Part shown: positions 1-11,689 of the stretch, in pieces | How positions within the stretch are numbered: position 1 is the first letter of the stretch | Layout: every line of letters begins with the position of its first letter | Origin: Takakia lepidozioides | Lineage: Eukaryota > Streptophyta > Takakiopsida > Takakiales > Takakiaceae | Direction: 5' to 3' | Length of the DNA stretch: 64,000 nucleotides | NCBI GenBank assembly: GCA_030704615.1 | Contig: CM060731.1 | Location: 92,546,756-92,610,755, forward strand | The notes under the pieces: generated by a model | What the model saw: only the letters and a program-made list of their open reading frames with translations | The model's database searches: none | Told to the model about the DNA's origin: nothing | Position numbers and translations under genes: made by a program

Positions 1-412
1 TCGCAGTGTACCATAAGAGGTGCACTGTCGTAAAGTCAACTAATTACTAGTTACGTCCTCCTACTGGTGATGTACCTCGGGCAACATAGTGAGCTGTACT
101 TCCAAACCAAACTAATTGGCGAGTCTGTACTTGTGGAAGGCAGGAGGGATTGGAGAAGGTCGTTCTCAGCTCCTCCTTGGGAAGCCGATGTACCATAGTT
201 TGGTTTGTTCTCACGTTTGGAGTTGAGAGTGCTCCTATGAGTGTCACTCTCTATTCACAACTGTTGTAACTTTTGAACTCAGCAATAAATTGGCTCATCC
301 ATTGTATTGTGGCAATTTTCAATCTGAATTTAAGGCTTCAAGTGTGCGGGATTGTTTGTTCTCCCTGCAATTTATTTATTTATATATATTTTTATTAAAG
401 GGGATGAAGCAC
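1..412. other. Unassigned sequence left of the first retroelement
   Basis: I see no gene, RNA or repeat here that I can support. The only ORFs are short and without recognisable motifs. The last ~50 bases are A/T-rich and end in a short purine run just before the first direct repeat. Confidence 0.5.
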
Positions 413-818
413 GTGAAGCCTAGATTCCTACCACCTGTTTTTTTTGGCTTGGATGGATAAAGTAGGACTGCGTTTAGATGAACTGTTGCTGTGGGTTTGC
501 ATGGATGACGACCGGATGTGGCGGGGCTGACCGTTACGTTACATGCGCTGGCGCAACTATCTCATTAAATTAGGGTTGTCTGTAGTTAACAGCTAGTTTA
601 GGGTTAGGATAGATGAGCTGGCGTTGTTGAGTGGTCCTACTTAGAAAAAGACATCTGGATGACCAATGTAAAGAGCCCACGTGGTTCAGATTAGATTACG
701 TTTCTAATACTACTTAAGCCTGTGATCATAGAGGCAAAAGAGGGTGGTGGATTTGATCTCAAGTGGTGTACGGTGTACTTGTGTTGGAACTTGTGTGTGC
801 CTAATCTCCTGGATGAAA
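413..818 (+). repeat. Left terminal direct repeat (5' LTR)
   Basis: This block matches 7382-7784 along its whole length with scattered substitutions and small indels. Shared landmarks run from 'gtgaagcctagattcctac' at the left edge to 'ctcctggatgaaa' at the right edge. It flanks the gypsy coding region in direct orientation, as an LTR does. I see no clear TG...CA ends, so the boundaries mark the extent of similarity and not proven LTR termini. Confidence 0.75.
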
Positions 819-1231
819 TTATGCAAGAATTGCATGCGGAAGAAATCGCTAAGAGAATACCATTTTCCGTGCTTAGAGAGCGCATGAGAGCTGGTGAACT
901 GTTTACTTGCGTAGAGGTGGGAGTTCCAAAGTTCACTGTGGTCGTGACCTGGATAGTTTCTCCTTTCCCCACAAGCCTAGCCCTTTAAGGCATTGGGAAT
1001 TTATCAAAGGCGGAACTGCGATTGTGTTTGCGAATCTCCGCTCAGCTGGTGCTACAACACCCGACCCCACCTGGGAAGAGGGCGTGGCTGGTGTGCTCGC
1101 CCAGCGCTTTCCGCACTGTGCTACGGACATTGTCATCTTTCCTGGCAAGAGTTTCAAAAAATGGTAGCTAGCTTGAGCGAGTTAGAGGCTCACAGAGAAA
1201 GGGAAATGGCTGCGGAGCAGACTGAGGGAAG

Positions 1232-2128
1232 ATGTTAATTCAACAACATACCCCTGTGGCTGCTCTCAGTAAGTCCATAGATTATGTTGATAAGATGCAC
1301 AAGCAGCCTTACCCAGATTTCAACTTGGGGGATGATTTTGAGTCATTTTTGGAGTTTTTTTATATCAGCAGAGAGATCAACTCCATACCCCCTCGATTTG
1401 TTGTCAAAGCTTTTCGTGTATGTTTGAAGGGTGAGGCTCGTAAGATTTTTTAGTCCAGTATTAAAGGCAAACATGAGCTGATCTGGGACGAGGCTAAGGA
1501 GCTGGCAGGTAGGTTGTTTCGTGAAGCCAAGCCCATAGCATACACCGTTCCAGAGCTAACCTTTGTCCCTGGTGACAGTTTTTGGAAATATTACATTGAC
1601 CTTCGCATGGCAGTGTGTAAGGCCGTTGATGACCCTTCTGAACGATCAGCCATCCTGAAACATTGTTTCATCAAAGGCCTACCAGCAGCGGAAAGAGTAT
1701 TTTTTGCAATTACATTATCATCATGAGGACAAGATGGTGGGTCTTTTGGAAGAGAGACTTAGATTAAAGGCTGCAAAAACTGGCATGACCCATACCTCCC
1801 TGACCAAGGTCACATAGTGCTTGGCCAATTCTTGCGGTACTAACGTTGCTGAGACACATGATGGCGGTAAGCCTTGCACAGAGGAGCTGTTGCCTGCCAT
1901 TGTCCAGGAGCTGCACCAATTCCGTAGTGATGTTCAAGACCAGCTTCTGGCTATGAAAAGTGAGGTCACATGGCGTGCCTCGGAATTTGACTCAACAGAC
2001 CATAACCACCAGGGTAACAAGCCCAGTGGCTTCCGGGGCAAAACCAGGCGGGGTTGAGGTATGTGAATAAGGCCTCATTACCTGCTTGTATGATCTGTAA
2101 GTCCATCGAACATTACACACGTTGGTGC
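1232..2128 (+). pseudogene. gag: gypsy gag remnant with zinc knuckle
   Basis: Gag is the structural protein that forms the retroelement particle and binds its RNA. Here it is split into pieces at 1232-1453, 1514-1726 and 1821-2057 by in-frame stops and a frameshift. The first pieces have the mixed hydrophobic and charged character of a gypsy capsid (for example a segment ending KGEARKIF). At 2087-2128 a short reading frame gives C-x2-C-x4-H-x4-C (CMICKSIEHYTRWC), the nucleocapsid zinc knuckle. Gag is followed directly by protease, as expected. It cannot make a full protein. Confidence 0.7.
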
Positions 2129-2761
2129 CTATTCATGTCCGCTTACCAGCTATGATTGAGCAGATTAAGAAAGATAAGAAAGGGGGTTTTCAACGAACCA
2201 GGTCGTTTGTGAGGGTGCCAGGCGATCGTCTCCTGAGCCCTAAATCCCTGGTAAGTGCAGTACTGTCTCAAGATTTTAAGCTGCTGCACTGTGAGGCCCT
2301 TCGCAAGGCCAGTAAGCTACGAGTTCATCCTTTGATGACTCAGTGTCATGTCGGTCACCTTTCATTTTCTTGCATTATTGATACAGGGTGTACTATGTCT
2401 ACTATCCCTCTTAGCATAGTTGGCATCTTAGATCTCAAACTGCAATCTGCCAAGGGTTTATTTGTGTCCATTGCAGATGGGACTGCTTATGAGCCTATAG
2501 GCTTTGGTCACTTTGCCCATAAGGGTTGGTGGCAAAAGCGTGGTACTGACTTGTATTGTCGCTCTTGGAGAACAATTTTTGTTGGGTCTTGATTGGATGC
2601 AAGGGGCTGAAGCCAGCCTTGACATTATGAGGCATGTTATGTGGCTACACAATGGGGAGGGGCAGCCCCTACAAAGTGAATCTTGCACCTGTAACCTTGG
2701 CTACTGGTACATCCATGGCAAACTTTGCCAAAACCCAACTGCATGCTGCTGCCATGTGTGA
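2122..2761 (+). pseudogene. gypsy aspartic protease, frameshifted
   Basis: Retroelement protease cleaves the Gag-Pol polyprotein. The active-site motif D-T-G lies at 2380-2388 within FSCIIDTGCTMSTIPLSIV, the usual retropepsin context. The C-terminal hydrophobic LLGLDWM motif lies in a different frame (the ORF from 2504), so a frameshift around 2515-2560 separates the two halves. The stretch from 2762 to about 3090, between protease and RT, has no usable ORF and is probably a decayed linker. Confidence 0.75.
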
Positions 2762-3374
2762 TCAAGTTAGTATATAACTGGCCCCGCTTCAATCAATTCA
2801 AACCTATTGATAATTGTCTCCATTAATGGCAATTTCCTGCTCCCGGGCCCTTACCCATCCCCAAGAATTCCTTGCTTATCCGCTCTCCTGTCGATTTCAT
2901 GATTCTTGCTTTCTCTCAACGTATTATACCAACAAGGCTAGCATTTGTGTGTCCTGAGGGACGTTACTTGGAAGTTGAGGGCTAGAAAAAATTGACTTTA
3001 TAGAAGCACTGTTTAATTGCATCTGGTGTTATTGACAGAGGCTTCAAGGGAGAGGTTAGATTACTCACAGCCAATCCTGAATGTATTAATGTGCCTGTGA
3101 GGAAGAGGCAAGTTCTGGCTCGTTTAACAGCAGTACCCCTCTCTGACATTGCATCCGTGCAAGGAGCCTTGAGCCTCCACGACATTAGCGTGGTGGACAC
3201 CCCCGTGGACCAACTACAAACCTTTGTTGCACACAAGGGCTCGGTGACTAGTCCTGACCTGTCACCTGCTCCAAAGCTTCATTTTCAACAGGTCCTTGCT
3301 GAGGTTAAGGTAGGAGACCATCTCACCCCCGCACAGAAAGCTCAATTTCATGATTTCCTTAGGCACAACTGGAT

Positions 3375-4097
3375 GTGTTCAGCAAAGGGCCTCATGACCT
3401 AGGCCGCACGGATATTCCTCAACATGACATTATCACGGATGGGAAACCCATCAAACAATATGCTTATCGAGAAAGTGTACGAGAACGCAAGGTCGTACAA
3501 GAGGAAATCATGCGAATGCTTGACGCAGGTGTGATCACTCCCTCTATCTCTACCCAGGCTAGTCCCATTGTCTTAGTAGGAAAAAAAGATGGCTCCACCC
3601 GTTTTTGCGTTGATTTCCGAAGGTTAAATGCTATCACAAAACGTGACGTGTATCCCTTGCCTCGCATCAATGAAACGCTTGACCAACTGAATGGGGCTAC
3701 AATTTTTTCTTCATTAGATCTTGCGGCTGGTTTTTGGCAAGTCCCCTTAATTGTTGTTGCTAAAGAAAAAACTGCCTTCACGTGTAGGATGGGCATGTAT
3801 CAGTTTGAAACCATGCCTTTTGGCTTGTGTAACGCCATGGCTACTTTTCAAAGACTCATGGATGTCGTCTTAGGAGATCTACGATGAGAATGTGCCTTGA
3901 TGTACATAGATGACATTAATGTGTACTCCACGACGTTTGAAGCTCACTTGTTGGAGTTGCAAAGAATAGTCTGCAGGCTACGTGCTGCTGGCCTTAAAGT
4001 TAAAGCCAAGAAGTGTGATTTTTGTATAGAACAATTGCACTTCCTAGGCCACTTGCTTTTTGCTGCAGACATTCAGCTTGACCCTTGCAAAATTTAG
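3375..4097 (+). pseudogene. gypsy reverse transcriptase, one in-frame stop
   Basis: RT copies the element RNA into DNA. The sequence shows the expected order of RT motifs: ASPIVLVGKKDGSTRFCVDF with FRRLNAIT, then SSLDLAAGFWQVP, then TMPFGLCNAMATFQRLM, then the catalytic YIDD at 3903-3914. A TGA at 3885-3887 interrupts the frame just before YIDD. Downstream, LHFLGHLL marks the start of the connection region, and the frame stops at 4095-4097. The next piece continues in another frame. The enzyme is recognisable but dead as written. Confidence 0.9.
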
Positions 4098-4869
4098 GCA
4101 GTATGGGACTACCCTGTTCCTAAAGACAAGCACTATATTCAAGGCCTTCCTCGGTTTGGGATCTTATTATCGCCGCTTCATTTTTCAATTTGCCAAAATC
4201 GCTGCTCCATTGACCAGGCTGTTGTCTAAGGATGTGCGTTTTGTGTGGGGTAAGGCTGAAACCTCTGCCTTTGAAAAGTTGAAGATAGCCCCTGTGCTTG
4301 CCTACCCTGACTTTACCAAACCCTTCTTTTTGCAAACTAATGCTAGTGACCTTGTAATATCTGCAGTGCTTGGCCAAGTCATTGATGGTCTTGAACATGC
4401 GGTTGCCTACGTTTTTCGCCGTTTAGATAAGCATGAACGTAAGTACTCTATTACAGATCAAGAAGGGTTTGCTGTTGTGTTTGGTGTAAAGTATTTTTAC
4501 CAGTATCTTCATGGCTGTCCTTTTGTTATTGAAACATACCATTTGCCATTGAAAGCCTTACTAACACCTCGCGAACTGACTGGGCGTTTGGCAAGATGGG
4601 CCCTGATTTTGCAGGCCTACGATTTTAAGATCTCTTACAAACGAGGGAAGGATAACATCAATGCAGATGCCCTTACCCATGGGGAAACTAAGCCTGCAGC
4701 CCCTTACGCCAGCCTGGATGATGTACTTCTTGTTCCTCCATCTTCATTACAATCTTTTCATGTTCCTACTGTTACTGATTCCATGGCCTTATGTCACCTT
4801 TTGGATTTTCCCTATGTCCCAGCTGACTTACTTGATGTTTGGGACCTAGCTCAGTTTGAAGTTCATTAA
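4060..4869 (+). pseudogene. gypsy RT connection and RNase H domain
   Basis: This ORF continues RT (SYYRRFIFQFAKIAAPLTRLL) into RNase H, which removes the RNA strand of the hybrid. Motifs seen are FLQTNASDL, TDQEGFAVVFGVK, GRLARWALILQAYDF and NINADALTH. The first catalytic Asp, normally in QTDAS, is Asn here, so the domain has lost a key residue besides being out of frame with RT. Similarity ends near 4866, where an unrelated G-rich block begins. Confidence 0.85.
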
Positions 4870-5765
4870 TTCCTTCTTTGGTACTTGGTATGATTGGCAG
4901 TCTGGCAAGCGGCCCTTTGCCTTGAAGGCGGGGGGTCGGGACACAAAAGGAGCTGCCCCTGTGGTGGGGGCAGCGGCAGCGATTAGGCAAGGAGGCTGAA
5001 GCACAAGGAGGCGGAGGCGCTCACTAGGTGGAGCCCGCAAACCGAGTTGCAGTGGTGGGGGCTCCACGAGGGGTGGTGGTAGCGTAGGGAGTCGTAGTGG
5101 GGGTGGCATAGGACTCACCATGGAGTCTTGGGACTCACCACGGTCCATTGGGGCCGTGGTGGATGGGCCAAGACTCACCGCGACTCACCACACAAGGTTG
5201 AAGGTCTTCGTGGTGGTTCACCATAAAAAGACCATGTTGTTTGTGAAACCCCCGCGGACGCCTACAGAAGTATATATAGGGAGTATTAACCCCAAGAACG
5301 GTGCAAGCCTGTTGGTGACCAAAAGCTAGTGAGTAAGCGTGCGAGCCGGAAAGCGACCAAAGTGTGGGGAGCTATTCCGGACTGCCATCTACCAAAGGGA
5401 ATTTCCACTGAGCCCAACAGGTCGAGGGTCAAGTGGGAGTGTGAGGGGGAAGGGGGACCGTTATGCCCCGGTGAGCAGCCGAAGCTCTAAGATGGCCCGG
5501 CGGCTAGTTTTGGAGTGGCGCGTGCATCAAAGCGAGTAACTATGACTTGAAATGGAGGTTACCGAAGTGAGGTGCGCGACAGGAAAGCTACAATCAGGTT
5601 TGGTTCCGGTCCTTATCTGTGCCTTGTTCATTTTGCTCCAGCTTCTGCCCTGTCTTGTTTTCCTGACCAAGGGACTGAGTTTTTTTCTTAAAGGATGACA
5701 GGAATCATGAAGGGAAGACAACGGGAGCGGCCACTTTCCATTTCACCTACTCTAACCGTTGTTGT
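4870..5765. other. Non-pol block interrupting the gypsy element
   Basis: RNase H similarity stops near 4866 and the RNase H/integrase linker is recognisable again only from about 5766. The intervening ~0.9 kb is G-rich and has no pol similarity. It repeats short 'gactcacca' motifs at 5105-5190 and contains a TATA-like string (tatatataggg) near 5271-5281. It may be a later insertion such as a solo LTR or short element, but I found no terminal repeats or target duplication. Its identity is unknown. Confidence 0.45.
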
Positions 5766-7074
5766 GTGGCCATGAAGGTTATAAACATGGATGACCCACT
5801 TTACGATGCTCTTCTCCGTAGGTGCAAAGCCGGCACCCACTTAAGTGGCATATCCAAGCTGCTTATGAGGCAAGTTAACTATCACTTACCTACCCACCGG
5901 GAAAGTGAAGGGCGTTTGTTCAAAGTTGATGCTTTGGAAGGCCAATCTGTTGTGGAAGTCCCTCTTAGGTCCGCTGCTCATGCCTTGCTTGAGCTGTATC
6001 ATGCATATACTTTTGCTGGTCATTTGGGGGTTACAAAAACAGTCAAGAGATTACAAGAACAATACCATTGGAAGGGTTTGGTAAAAGATGTCTCAGCTTT
6101 CATTGCAAGTTGTGTACCTTGTCATGCCAAAACCATACTGCCTAGGACCGAAGCTCCATAATTGCATTTACAGCCAATCCCTGTCACTGAGCCTTTTGCA
6201 AGGGTTGGCTTAGATCTAGTTAGACCCCTCAAACCTACGTCCAAGGGCCATGCATACATTGCTGTAACTACGGATTACCTGACGAAATGGGTTGAGCTCC
6301 GACCTCTGCTTGCTAAGGACAGTGGTGAAGTGGTACAATTCTTCTTTGATAAGGTGATTCTCCGCCATGGGTGCCCTCTTGAGATCCTCACGGATCAAAG
6401 TACCAAATTCTGCAATCAACTCATGGAGATTGTTTTGTTTAATTTGAACACTAACCATGCTGTGACTGCCCCCTACAACCCTCAATGCAATGGCTTGATC
6501 GAGCACTTTAACCAAACCATGTGTAGGATGTTGGAGAAAAATGAGACCCTTATCGATGAATGAGACATTGTCAATCATATTTTGTTGTTTGTCTATCGTA
6601 CTTCCATTCATGCTAGTATCAAGATCTCTCTCTTTGAGTTATTGTATGGTAGAAAATGCCGTAGCTCCTTGCATATTTCCTGGCTGCAAGTTTCTGCTAC
6701 AGAGCCTGAAAACTGGGAAGCCTTTCTACTCTCCATGGATGCCAAACGGCGTCAATTGCGCGAAACTACTAAGTCTAGCATTCATTTTGCTCAAGCCTCC
6801 CAGGCCAAGCATTACAATCGCAAGGTAGTGTATTCTGAATCATTCAAAGTTGGGCAATCTGTCTGTGTGCGACTTTAGGCTGGTAAGCAAATTTCTAAGG
6901 CTAAGAAAAGAACTAATGGGCCCTATCTTATTTATGAGATCTTGCCTGGTAGACAGTATGTACTGCTTCCTCAACATGCCTCTACTCCCAATCTTGCTAG
7001 CTCGGTTCATGTTTCTTTTCTAGTGCCATGTACTCTCACCTTTGACTTAACTTGTCTGAATGTTGAGAACAAGT
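5766..7074 (+). pseudogene. gypsy integrase with GPY-type C-terminal module
   Basis: Integrase inserts the cDNA into the host genome. An HHCC zinc module (HAYTFAGHLG ... CVPCHAK) is followed by the DDE core: D in VGLDLV at 6213, D in ILTDQSTKF (residue 78 of the 6162 frame) and E in NGLIEHFN (residue 114). This gives the D-x35-E spacing typical of the family. A TAA at 6159-6161 sits between the zinc module and the core in one frame. Further stops occur at 6561-6563 and 6876-6878. After the last stop the same frame reads KRTNGPYLIYEILPG and later SSVHVSFLVP, the C-terminal GPF/Y module. Confidence 0.88.
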
Positions 7075-7381
7075 AGGTGATCTACACACCATCCCGCACT
7101 GCCATTTCTCGTGTGCAGGTTGCCGATTCAGAGCCTTAGATAGATTTTTTTATTTTTTTTCGTGACAGCATTGGCATCACTTTTGTAACATGATTGGGGT
7201 TTTTCCAAGCTGATTTTTTGTCCTTCGCCCACCTTTCAGGGCAAGGTTTTGTTCACTTGGTTTTTTCATCCCTTGCATGATCGGGTGTCTAGTTTGTCTA
7301 GTTTTTGTTATAGTTCGCTTCCTCTTGTTTTTCAGCTCGTAGGAGCTCGCTTGTTTACTGGGGCCAGCATGCCTCACATAT

Positions 7382-7784
7382 GTGAAGCCTAGATTCCTAC
7401 AACTTGTTTTTTTGGCTTGGATGGATAGAGTAGGACTGCGTTTAGATGAACTGTTGCTGTGGGTTTGTATGGATGACGACCGGATGTGGCGGGGCTGACC
7501 GTTACATTACATGTGCTGGCGCAGCTGGGTCTCCTTAAATTAGGGTTGTCTGTAGTTAACAACTAGTTTAGGATTAGGATAGATGAGCTAGCGTCGTTGA
7601 GTGGTCCTGCTTAGAAAGACATATGGATGACCAATGTAAAGAGCCCACGTGGTTTAGATTAGATTGCGTTTCTAATACTACTTAAGCATGTGATCAGAGG
7701 CAAAAAAGGGTGGTGGATTTGATCTCAAGTGGTGTACGGTGTACATGTGTTGGAACTTGTGTGTGCCCGATCTCCTGGATGAAA
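7382..7784 (+). repeat. Right terminal direct repeat (3' LTR)
   Basis: This is the partner of 413-818. It follows the integrase C-terminus after ~300 bases of T-rich sequence, as a 3' LTR should. Similarity ends at 'ctcctggatgaaa', and the sequence beyond it has no counterpart after the left repeat. Confidence 0.75.
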
Positions 7785-8545
7785 GTGTGTTGGCTAGAGT
7801 GAATGTTTGTGATAGATCCATCCTATCTAGCAAGTCTATGCCCTACTGAGCTACAACCCTCCTGTTGGTAATACCCGGACATAAAGGGGAATATATCCCC
7901 GGCCCCATAATCTTGCCTCATGACAAGCCCCATTAATTTATTTTGAGGGGAAAAATTAAACCCTGGTGGGGCCATAAAGCATACACACCATGCAGTGGGG
8001 GACGAACCCGAGATTCCATTCATAAATAGAACCATCCAGATGGATGAAAGTATAAGACAGTTTGACACCACACCCATAGCTTCACAAAGTTCCTCTACAT
8101 CTAACGTGGGATTTGGCATAATTTTATCTTTGTCTGTTTGCACATTGCCAGTAGAAGTCTCACCTTGAGTGCTGACCCCTAATGCTAAGCTAGGGAGAAG
8201 CAAGAGCCTACGAGCTGTGAGCTCTCGCAGCAGGGCACAAATCGCCAAGAAAGAATGCCCGCAAGAGAAGACCGAATCCCTACATAGCAATACAGGATCT
8301 GCAAACTACTTGAAAAGCAGGGTGAAGATAGAGGCAACCTAGACCGGCGGGTCTGTATTTTCCATGAGCGATGAGCAGACGAGCCATGAGCCATGAGCCA
8401 TGAGCAAAGTTTTCGAACCTACACCGAAGCAAACCTGAAGCCAGATTCCAGGTTTGGAATAGGCTCGGGATATGAGCAAAGCTGAAGGACCAAAGTTATA
8501 TTCCTAAATAGAAAATGTACCACCTATACCCGCGCGGGCCAAACG
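7785..8545. other. Unassigned sequence right of the first retroelement
   Basis: No known gene is visible. A 155-codon minus-strand ORF (7823-8290) has no motif I recognise. The minus strand near 7840-7855 contains a good tRNA A-box-like string (tagctcagtaggg), and near 8003-8013 there is an imperfect B-box-like string. They lie in the wrong order for a tRNA. 'gccatgagc' is repeated around 8360-8405. Confidence 0.4.
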
Positions 8546-8560
8546 GAAAATGTACAGCCA

Positions 8561-8870
8561 GAAGTCTCTGCCGACTTCTCAAAAAATATTTTATATTAAA
8601 AAAAAACTGAAAATTGGGAAGCCGGAAGTCTGTGCCGACTTCCCATATAATAAATATAATATAATATTTAAAAGTCTGTGCCGACTTCTCAAAATATAAT
8701 ATAATATAATTAAAAAACTGAAAATTAGGAAGCCTGTGCCAACTTCTCAAATAATAATAATAATACTAATAATCCGGAAAATAGGCAGCCGGAAGTCTGT
8801 GCCGACTTCTCCAAAAAAAAAAAAAAAAAAAAAAATCGAAAGTAGGCAACCGGAAGTCTGTGTTGACTTC
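8561..8870. repeat. Six short inverted-repeat hairpins GAAGTC-TGTGCC-GACTTC
   Basis: Six copies of a small hairpin lie at about 8561-8578, 8625-8642, 8672-8688, 8728-8747, 8792-8809 and 8853-8870. The stem is GAAGTC/GACTTC and the 6-base loop is TGTGCC or close to it. The copies are separated by A/T-rich spacers of 30-50 bases that include poly-A and TAA runs. The core is the same as the hairpins at 23.0-23.7 kb. Confidence 0.85.
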
Positions 8871-8879
8871 TCAAAAAAA

Positions 8880-9890
8880 AGGTACCGACGCCCAAATATG
8901 GGGAATTCCCGAACCTAGCTTTACATCCGAACCTAACCTGATTGTTCTATTATGAGGGAAAATCGTGCACTTGTAACACTGAAAAACAGGTTCGAATGGT
9001 CAAAAAACAGGTTCGGATAGTCAGAAATCTGGGAATATTCGCAGAAATATGCGAAAAAATATTCTTTTTTGGGGTTCTGCTCATGTTTTTTGGTGCTCAC
9101 TGCTCATAGAAAAACAACCCCCGGACCAGCTGGAATAGGAAAAGAATGAGATTGGAGAGAACGCAAATGAACCAGAATCCAGATGAACCATAATCCTGCC
9201 ATTCAAACTCGAATGTAAGAACAGCGGGGAGAAAAGAAGTGAAGTGCGAACCCCAGAGAACCAAGCATTGGCCATGGAGATTGGAGCTAGGTGAACGGAT
9301 GGGGGATGCTGAAAATCGAGGTGAGATGAGCACAGTGCTAACGGTTGAAGCAGAGTTTGGTGGAGTGCCTGCCATTGACGTGTTTCTAGTTAATTTCTCT
9401 GTCAAACTCAGGTGAGTCAAGGCAACGTTGCTGTTGCTGCCCTCTGCCAGTCGATGGGGGGCCTCCTTGTCCATCGGCAGCATGCCGGCGAAGTGCAGCT
9501 GCATAAGATGTCGTCCCTCCCCCATGAGCATTGGAATTGGCGGAAGAGCCTAGGTTCCGCATCTAGATCCCTGCTGATGTCTGCAAGCATTTTAACCCAG
9601 GCCTTCCTTGCTTCAATTTGATCCTCACGAAAGATAGAACGCCCTTTCTCTAGTGAGAGTCCAATTGCACCTGACCTTCCAAATATTCCATAGAGTAATA
9701 GATCTGAAAGAGTCAAAGACCGGGCAGTGGCTGTGAATCCACTGATGTCATAGTTTAGGAGTTTGTGAATGGTTGAGGGTGACCCAGATTTCCATATCTG
9801 CAAAATGGGCCGAGGCCAGGTTTTCAACCAAAATGGTGACCAGCTTGGCCCCATGATGGCTCCTAACCTAGCTGAGAGATGTTTGTGGGA
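8880..9890. other. Unassigned; minus-strand ORFs of unknown nature
   Basis: Two overlapping minus-strand ORFs (9097-9531 and 9417-9914, 144 and 165 codons) cover most of this stretch. The longer one is Trp/Ser/Arg-rich and might be the 3' part of a decayed transposon protein, but no diagnostic motif is present. I make no functional call. Confidence 0.3.
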
Positions 9891-9894
9891 CTTG

Positions 9895-10640
9895 TTAGAT
9901 GTTACATTGAACATATTGGCAAAGTCTTAAAGCAAACAAAACCATTTGGATGGGCAACCATCCGTTGTCGTTTGATCTCATATTACTGTGGGACCTGTTA
10001 GATGGTACATTGAACATACTGTCAAAGTCTAAAAGCGAACCAAAATCATTTGGATAGCCAATCATCCGTTGAGCCATTGCGCGAATTTTGATTGATCTCA
10101 TATTACTCTGGGATCTGTTAGATGGTGCATTGAACATATTGGCAAAGTCTCAACGCGAAACCCAAATCATTTGGATGGGCAACCATCCGTTGAGCCATTG
10201 AATGAATTCGATTGCTCTCATATTAGTCCGGGACCTGTGAGAGGGTGTACCGAACGTACTCGCAAAGATTCAAAGCAAACAAAAGTCATTTTGATGGGCA
10301 ACCATCCGTTGACCCATTCAATAAATTCCGTTTGATCTGCTATTACTCTGGGACCTGTTGGATTGCGTTTCGCGTGCACATGATTTTTTTTTAATTCCGT
10401 TTTTGAACCATATGTCTAAATTTTTGCAGGGATGTAGCGGTGTGAGGGTTGAAGCCACAGAACCAAATTGAGCCAAAAATAGAATCATTACGTAGCAGAA
10501 ACCCCCAATCAAAGACAATATAAACCTAATTATTTCCTAGAAATTTATTTAAATTCAATTTAATTCTGAATCGGTTGAAGGGTGAGTGCGTTGTTGGGGA
10601 GGCAAATGTTTTTTTCTTCTGTTGTATCTCTACACATGTG
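9895..10640 (+). repeat. Repeat block B: 120-bp satellite-like units plus flank
   Basis: About four diverged units repeat with a period near 120 bp. Each contains 'gattgatctcatatta', 'gggacctgttagatgg', 'ttgaacatattggcaaag' and 'atttggatgggcaacca'. After the last unit the block continues into a flank (cgtttcgcgtgc ... ggggaggcaaatg) that is also present at 53850-54100, so array and flank travel together. The same family is found inverted at 26755-27585 and direct at 53540-54640. Confidence 0.85.
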
Positions 10641-11593
10641 GATACATAGGGGATTGCACTTGGACTTAGATGATACTGGACACTTGGGCCAACGGCACAA
10701 GCTACCCTAGAGGTTGCACTTGGGCCTCGATATAGGAGACGCACTTGGATACATAGGAGATTGCACTTGGGCTTAGATGACACTTGACACTTGGGCCAAC
10801 GGCACAGGCTCTCTATGGGAGATGTGGAATTTCAAGTACTTTTGGTCGCTGGAAATTTGCGAAAAATAGCAAAGTGGGCATTTCTGGGACAATGGTTGGA
10901 GCCTTGAGAGGAGAGATATCAAGGGAAAGGTCTCTGGTTCAAATCTAGTCGTAGGCTCTGTGGAAAAAAAAATGATAAGAGATGGCTAAAATGAATTTCA
11001 AGTACTTTTGGTCACTAGACAATGATTAGAGCCTCAACATGAGAGATATCAAGGGAAAGGTTTCCGGTTCAAATCTGGTCGTAGGCTCTGTGGAAAGAAA
11101 ATGATTAGATATGGCTTGCTTCATATATCGATGCACTTGGACTTTACAGAGGGGATTGCACATGGACTTAGATGACATTAGACACTTGGGTCAATGGAAC
11201 AGACTACCCTAATCAATAAGAGAGATGACTCCGGCCGAGGCCGACGTAACTAAGAGCCACTTCGCCTTGCGGCTACTGCCCCCTTTCGGGGGTTGCTAGT
11301 GGGTGCCCGGAGGGCACCCCACGGTCTACGAGCGGGTGAATTTTGTAGGGAACCCCAGGGGGTACCCCTGGGGTATATGTGGTATCAAGAGGCTGGAGAA
11401 GTATGTGATTCGAGCTGCCTTTTGTTAGTGATAATAGCACTTGGGGGGTGCACCCCAGCCAACCTGTACCAGCCACGTGCGTGCACAGGAGGGGGTATTT
11501 TTAACCCCCCCATGTACAACATTATATATACATAGGGGGGGTAAACAACACCTTAAATATAAGTCTACAGCAAAGGGTTAGCATGATTAGGAG

Positions 11594-11655
11594 GGTAGTG
11601 TAGTGGTAAGTGTCATCATTGTCATGACTCTCATTGTGAGTTCAAATCTTACGGT
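11594..11655 (+). repeat. tRNA-like sequence (SINE head or tRNA pseudogene)
   Basis: The plus strand carries a perfect internal promoter A box (tagtgtagtgg) and, about 35 bases on, a perfect B-box core (gttcaaatc). The text between, including a GTC-like anticodon region, resembles tRNA-Asp/Gly-type tRNAs. The acceptor stem does not pair, so it is not a functional tRNA. It faces a similar tRNA-like sequence on the other strand 35 bases away. Confidence 0.6.
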
Positions 11656-11689
11656 GTTTTGAATTTTTTGAAAACGTTGAAAATATGTA

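Larger units (their letters stand above)
413..7784 (+). mobile_element. Decayed Ty3/gypsy LTR retrotransposon
   Basis: Two direct repeats of about 405 bp (413-818 and 7382-7784) bracket a gag-PR-RT-RNaseH-IN series. That order, with integrase last, defines the Ty3/gypsy (Metaviridae-like) class. All modules lie on the plus strand but are broken: there is a frameshift in protease, an in-frame TGA before the RT YIDD box, a frameshift between RT and RNase H, a TAA inside integrase, and a ~0.9-kb stretch without pol similarity between RNase H and integrase. The element is therefore non-autonomous and old. I could not recognise a primer-binding site after the left repeat, so the exact LTR edges are uncertain. 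The divergence between the two repeats fits an old insertion. Confidence 0.85.

Noticed and set aside
4846-5178. Pro-rich 110-codon minus-strand ORF in the block interrupting the gypsy element
   Set aside because: Its composition follows from the G-rich short repeats on the plus strand, and nothing else supports coding.
7823-8290. 155-codon minus-strand ORF beside the first gypsy element
   Set aside because: No motif, no homologous copy in the window and low-complexity edges. I could not support it as a gene.
8561-8870. Palindromic repeats that could suggest a CRISPR array
   Set aside because: Spacers are A/T-rich, low-complexity and of uneven length, the context is clearly eukaryotic, and no cas genes are present.
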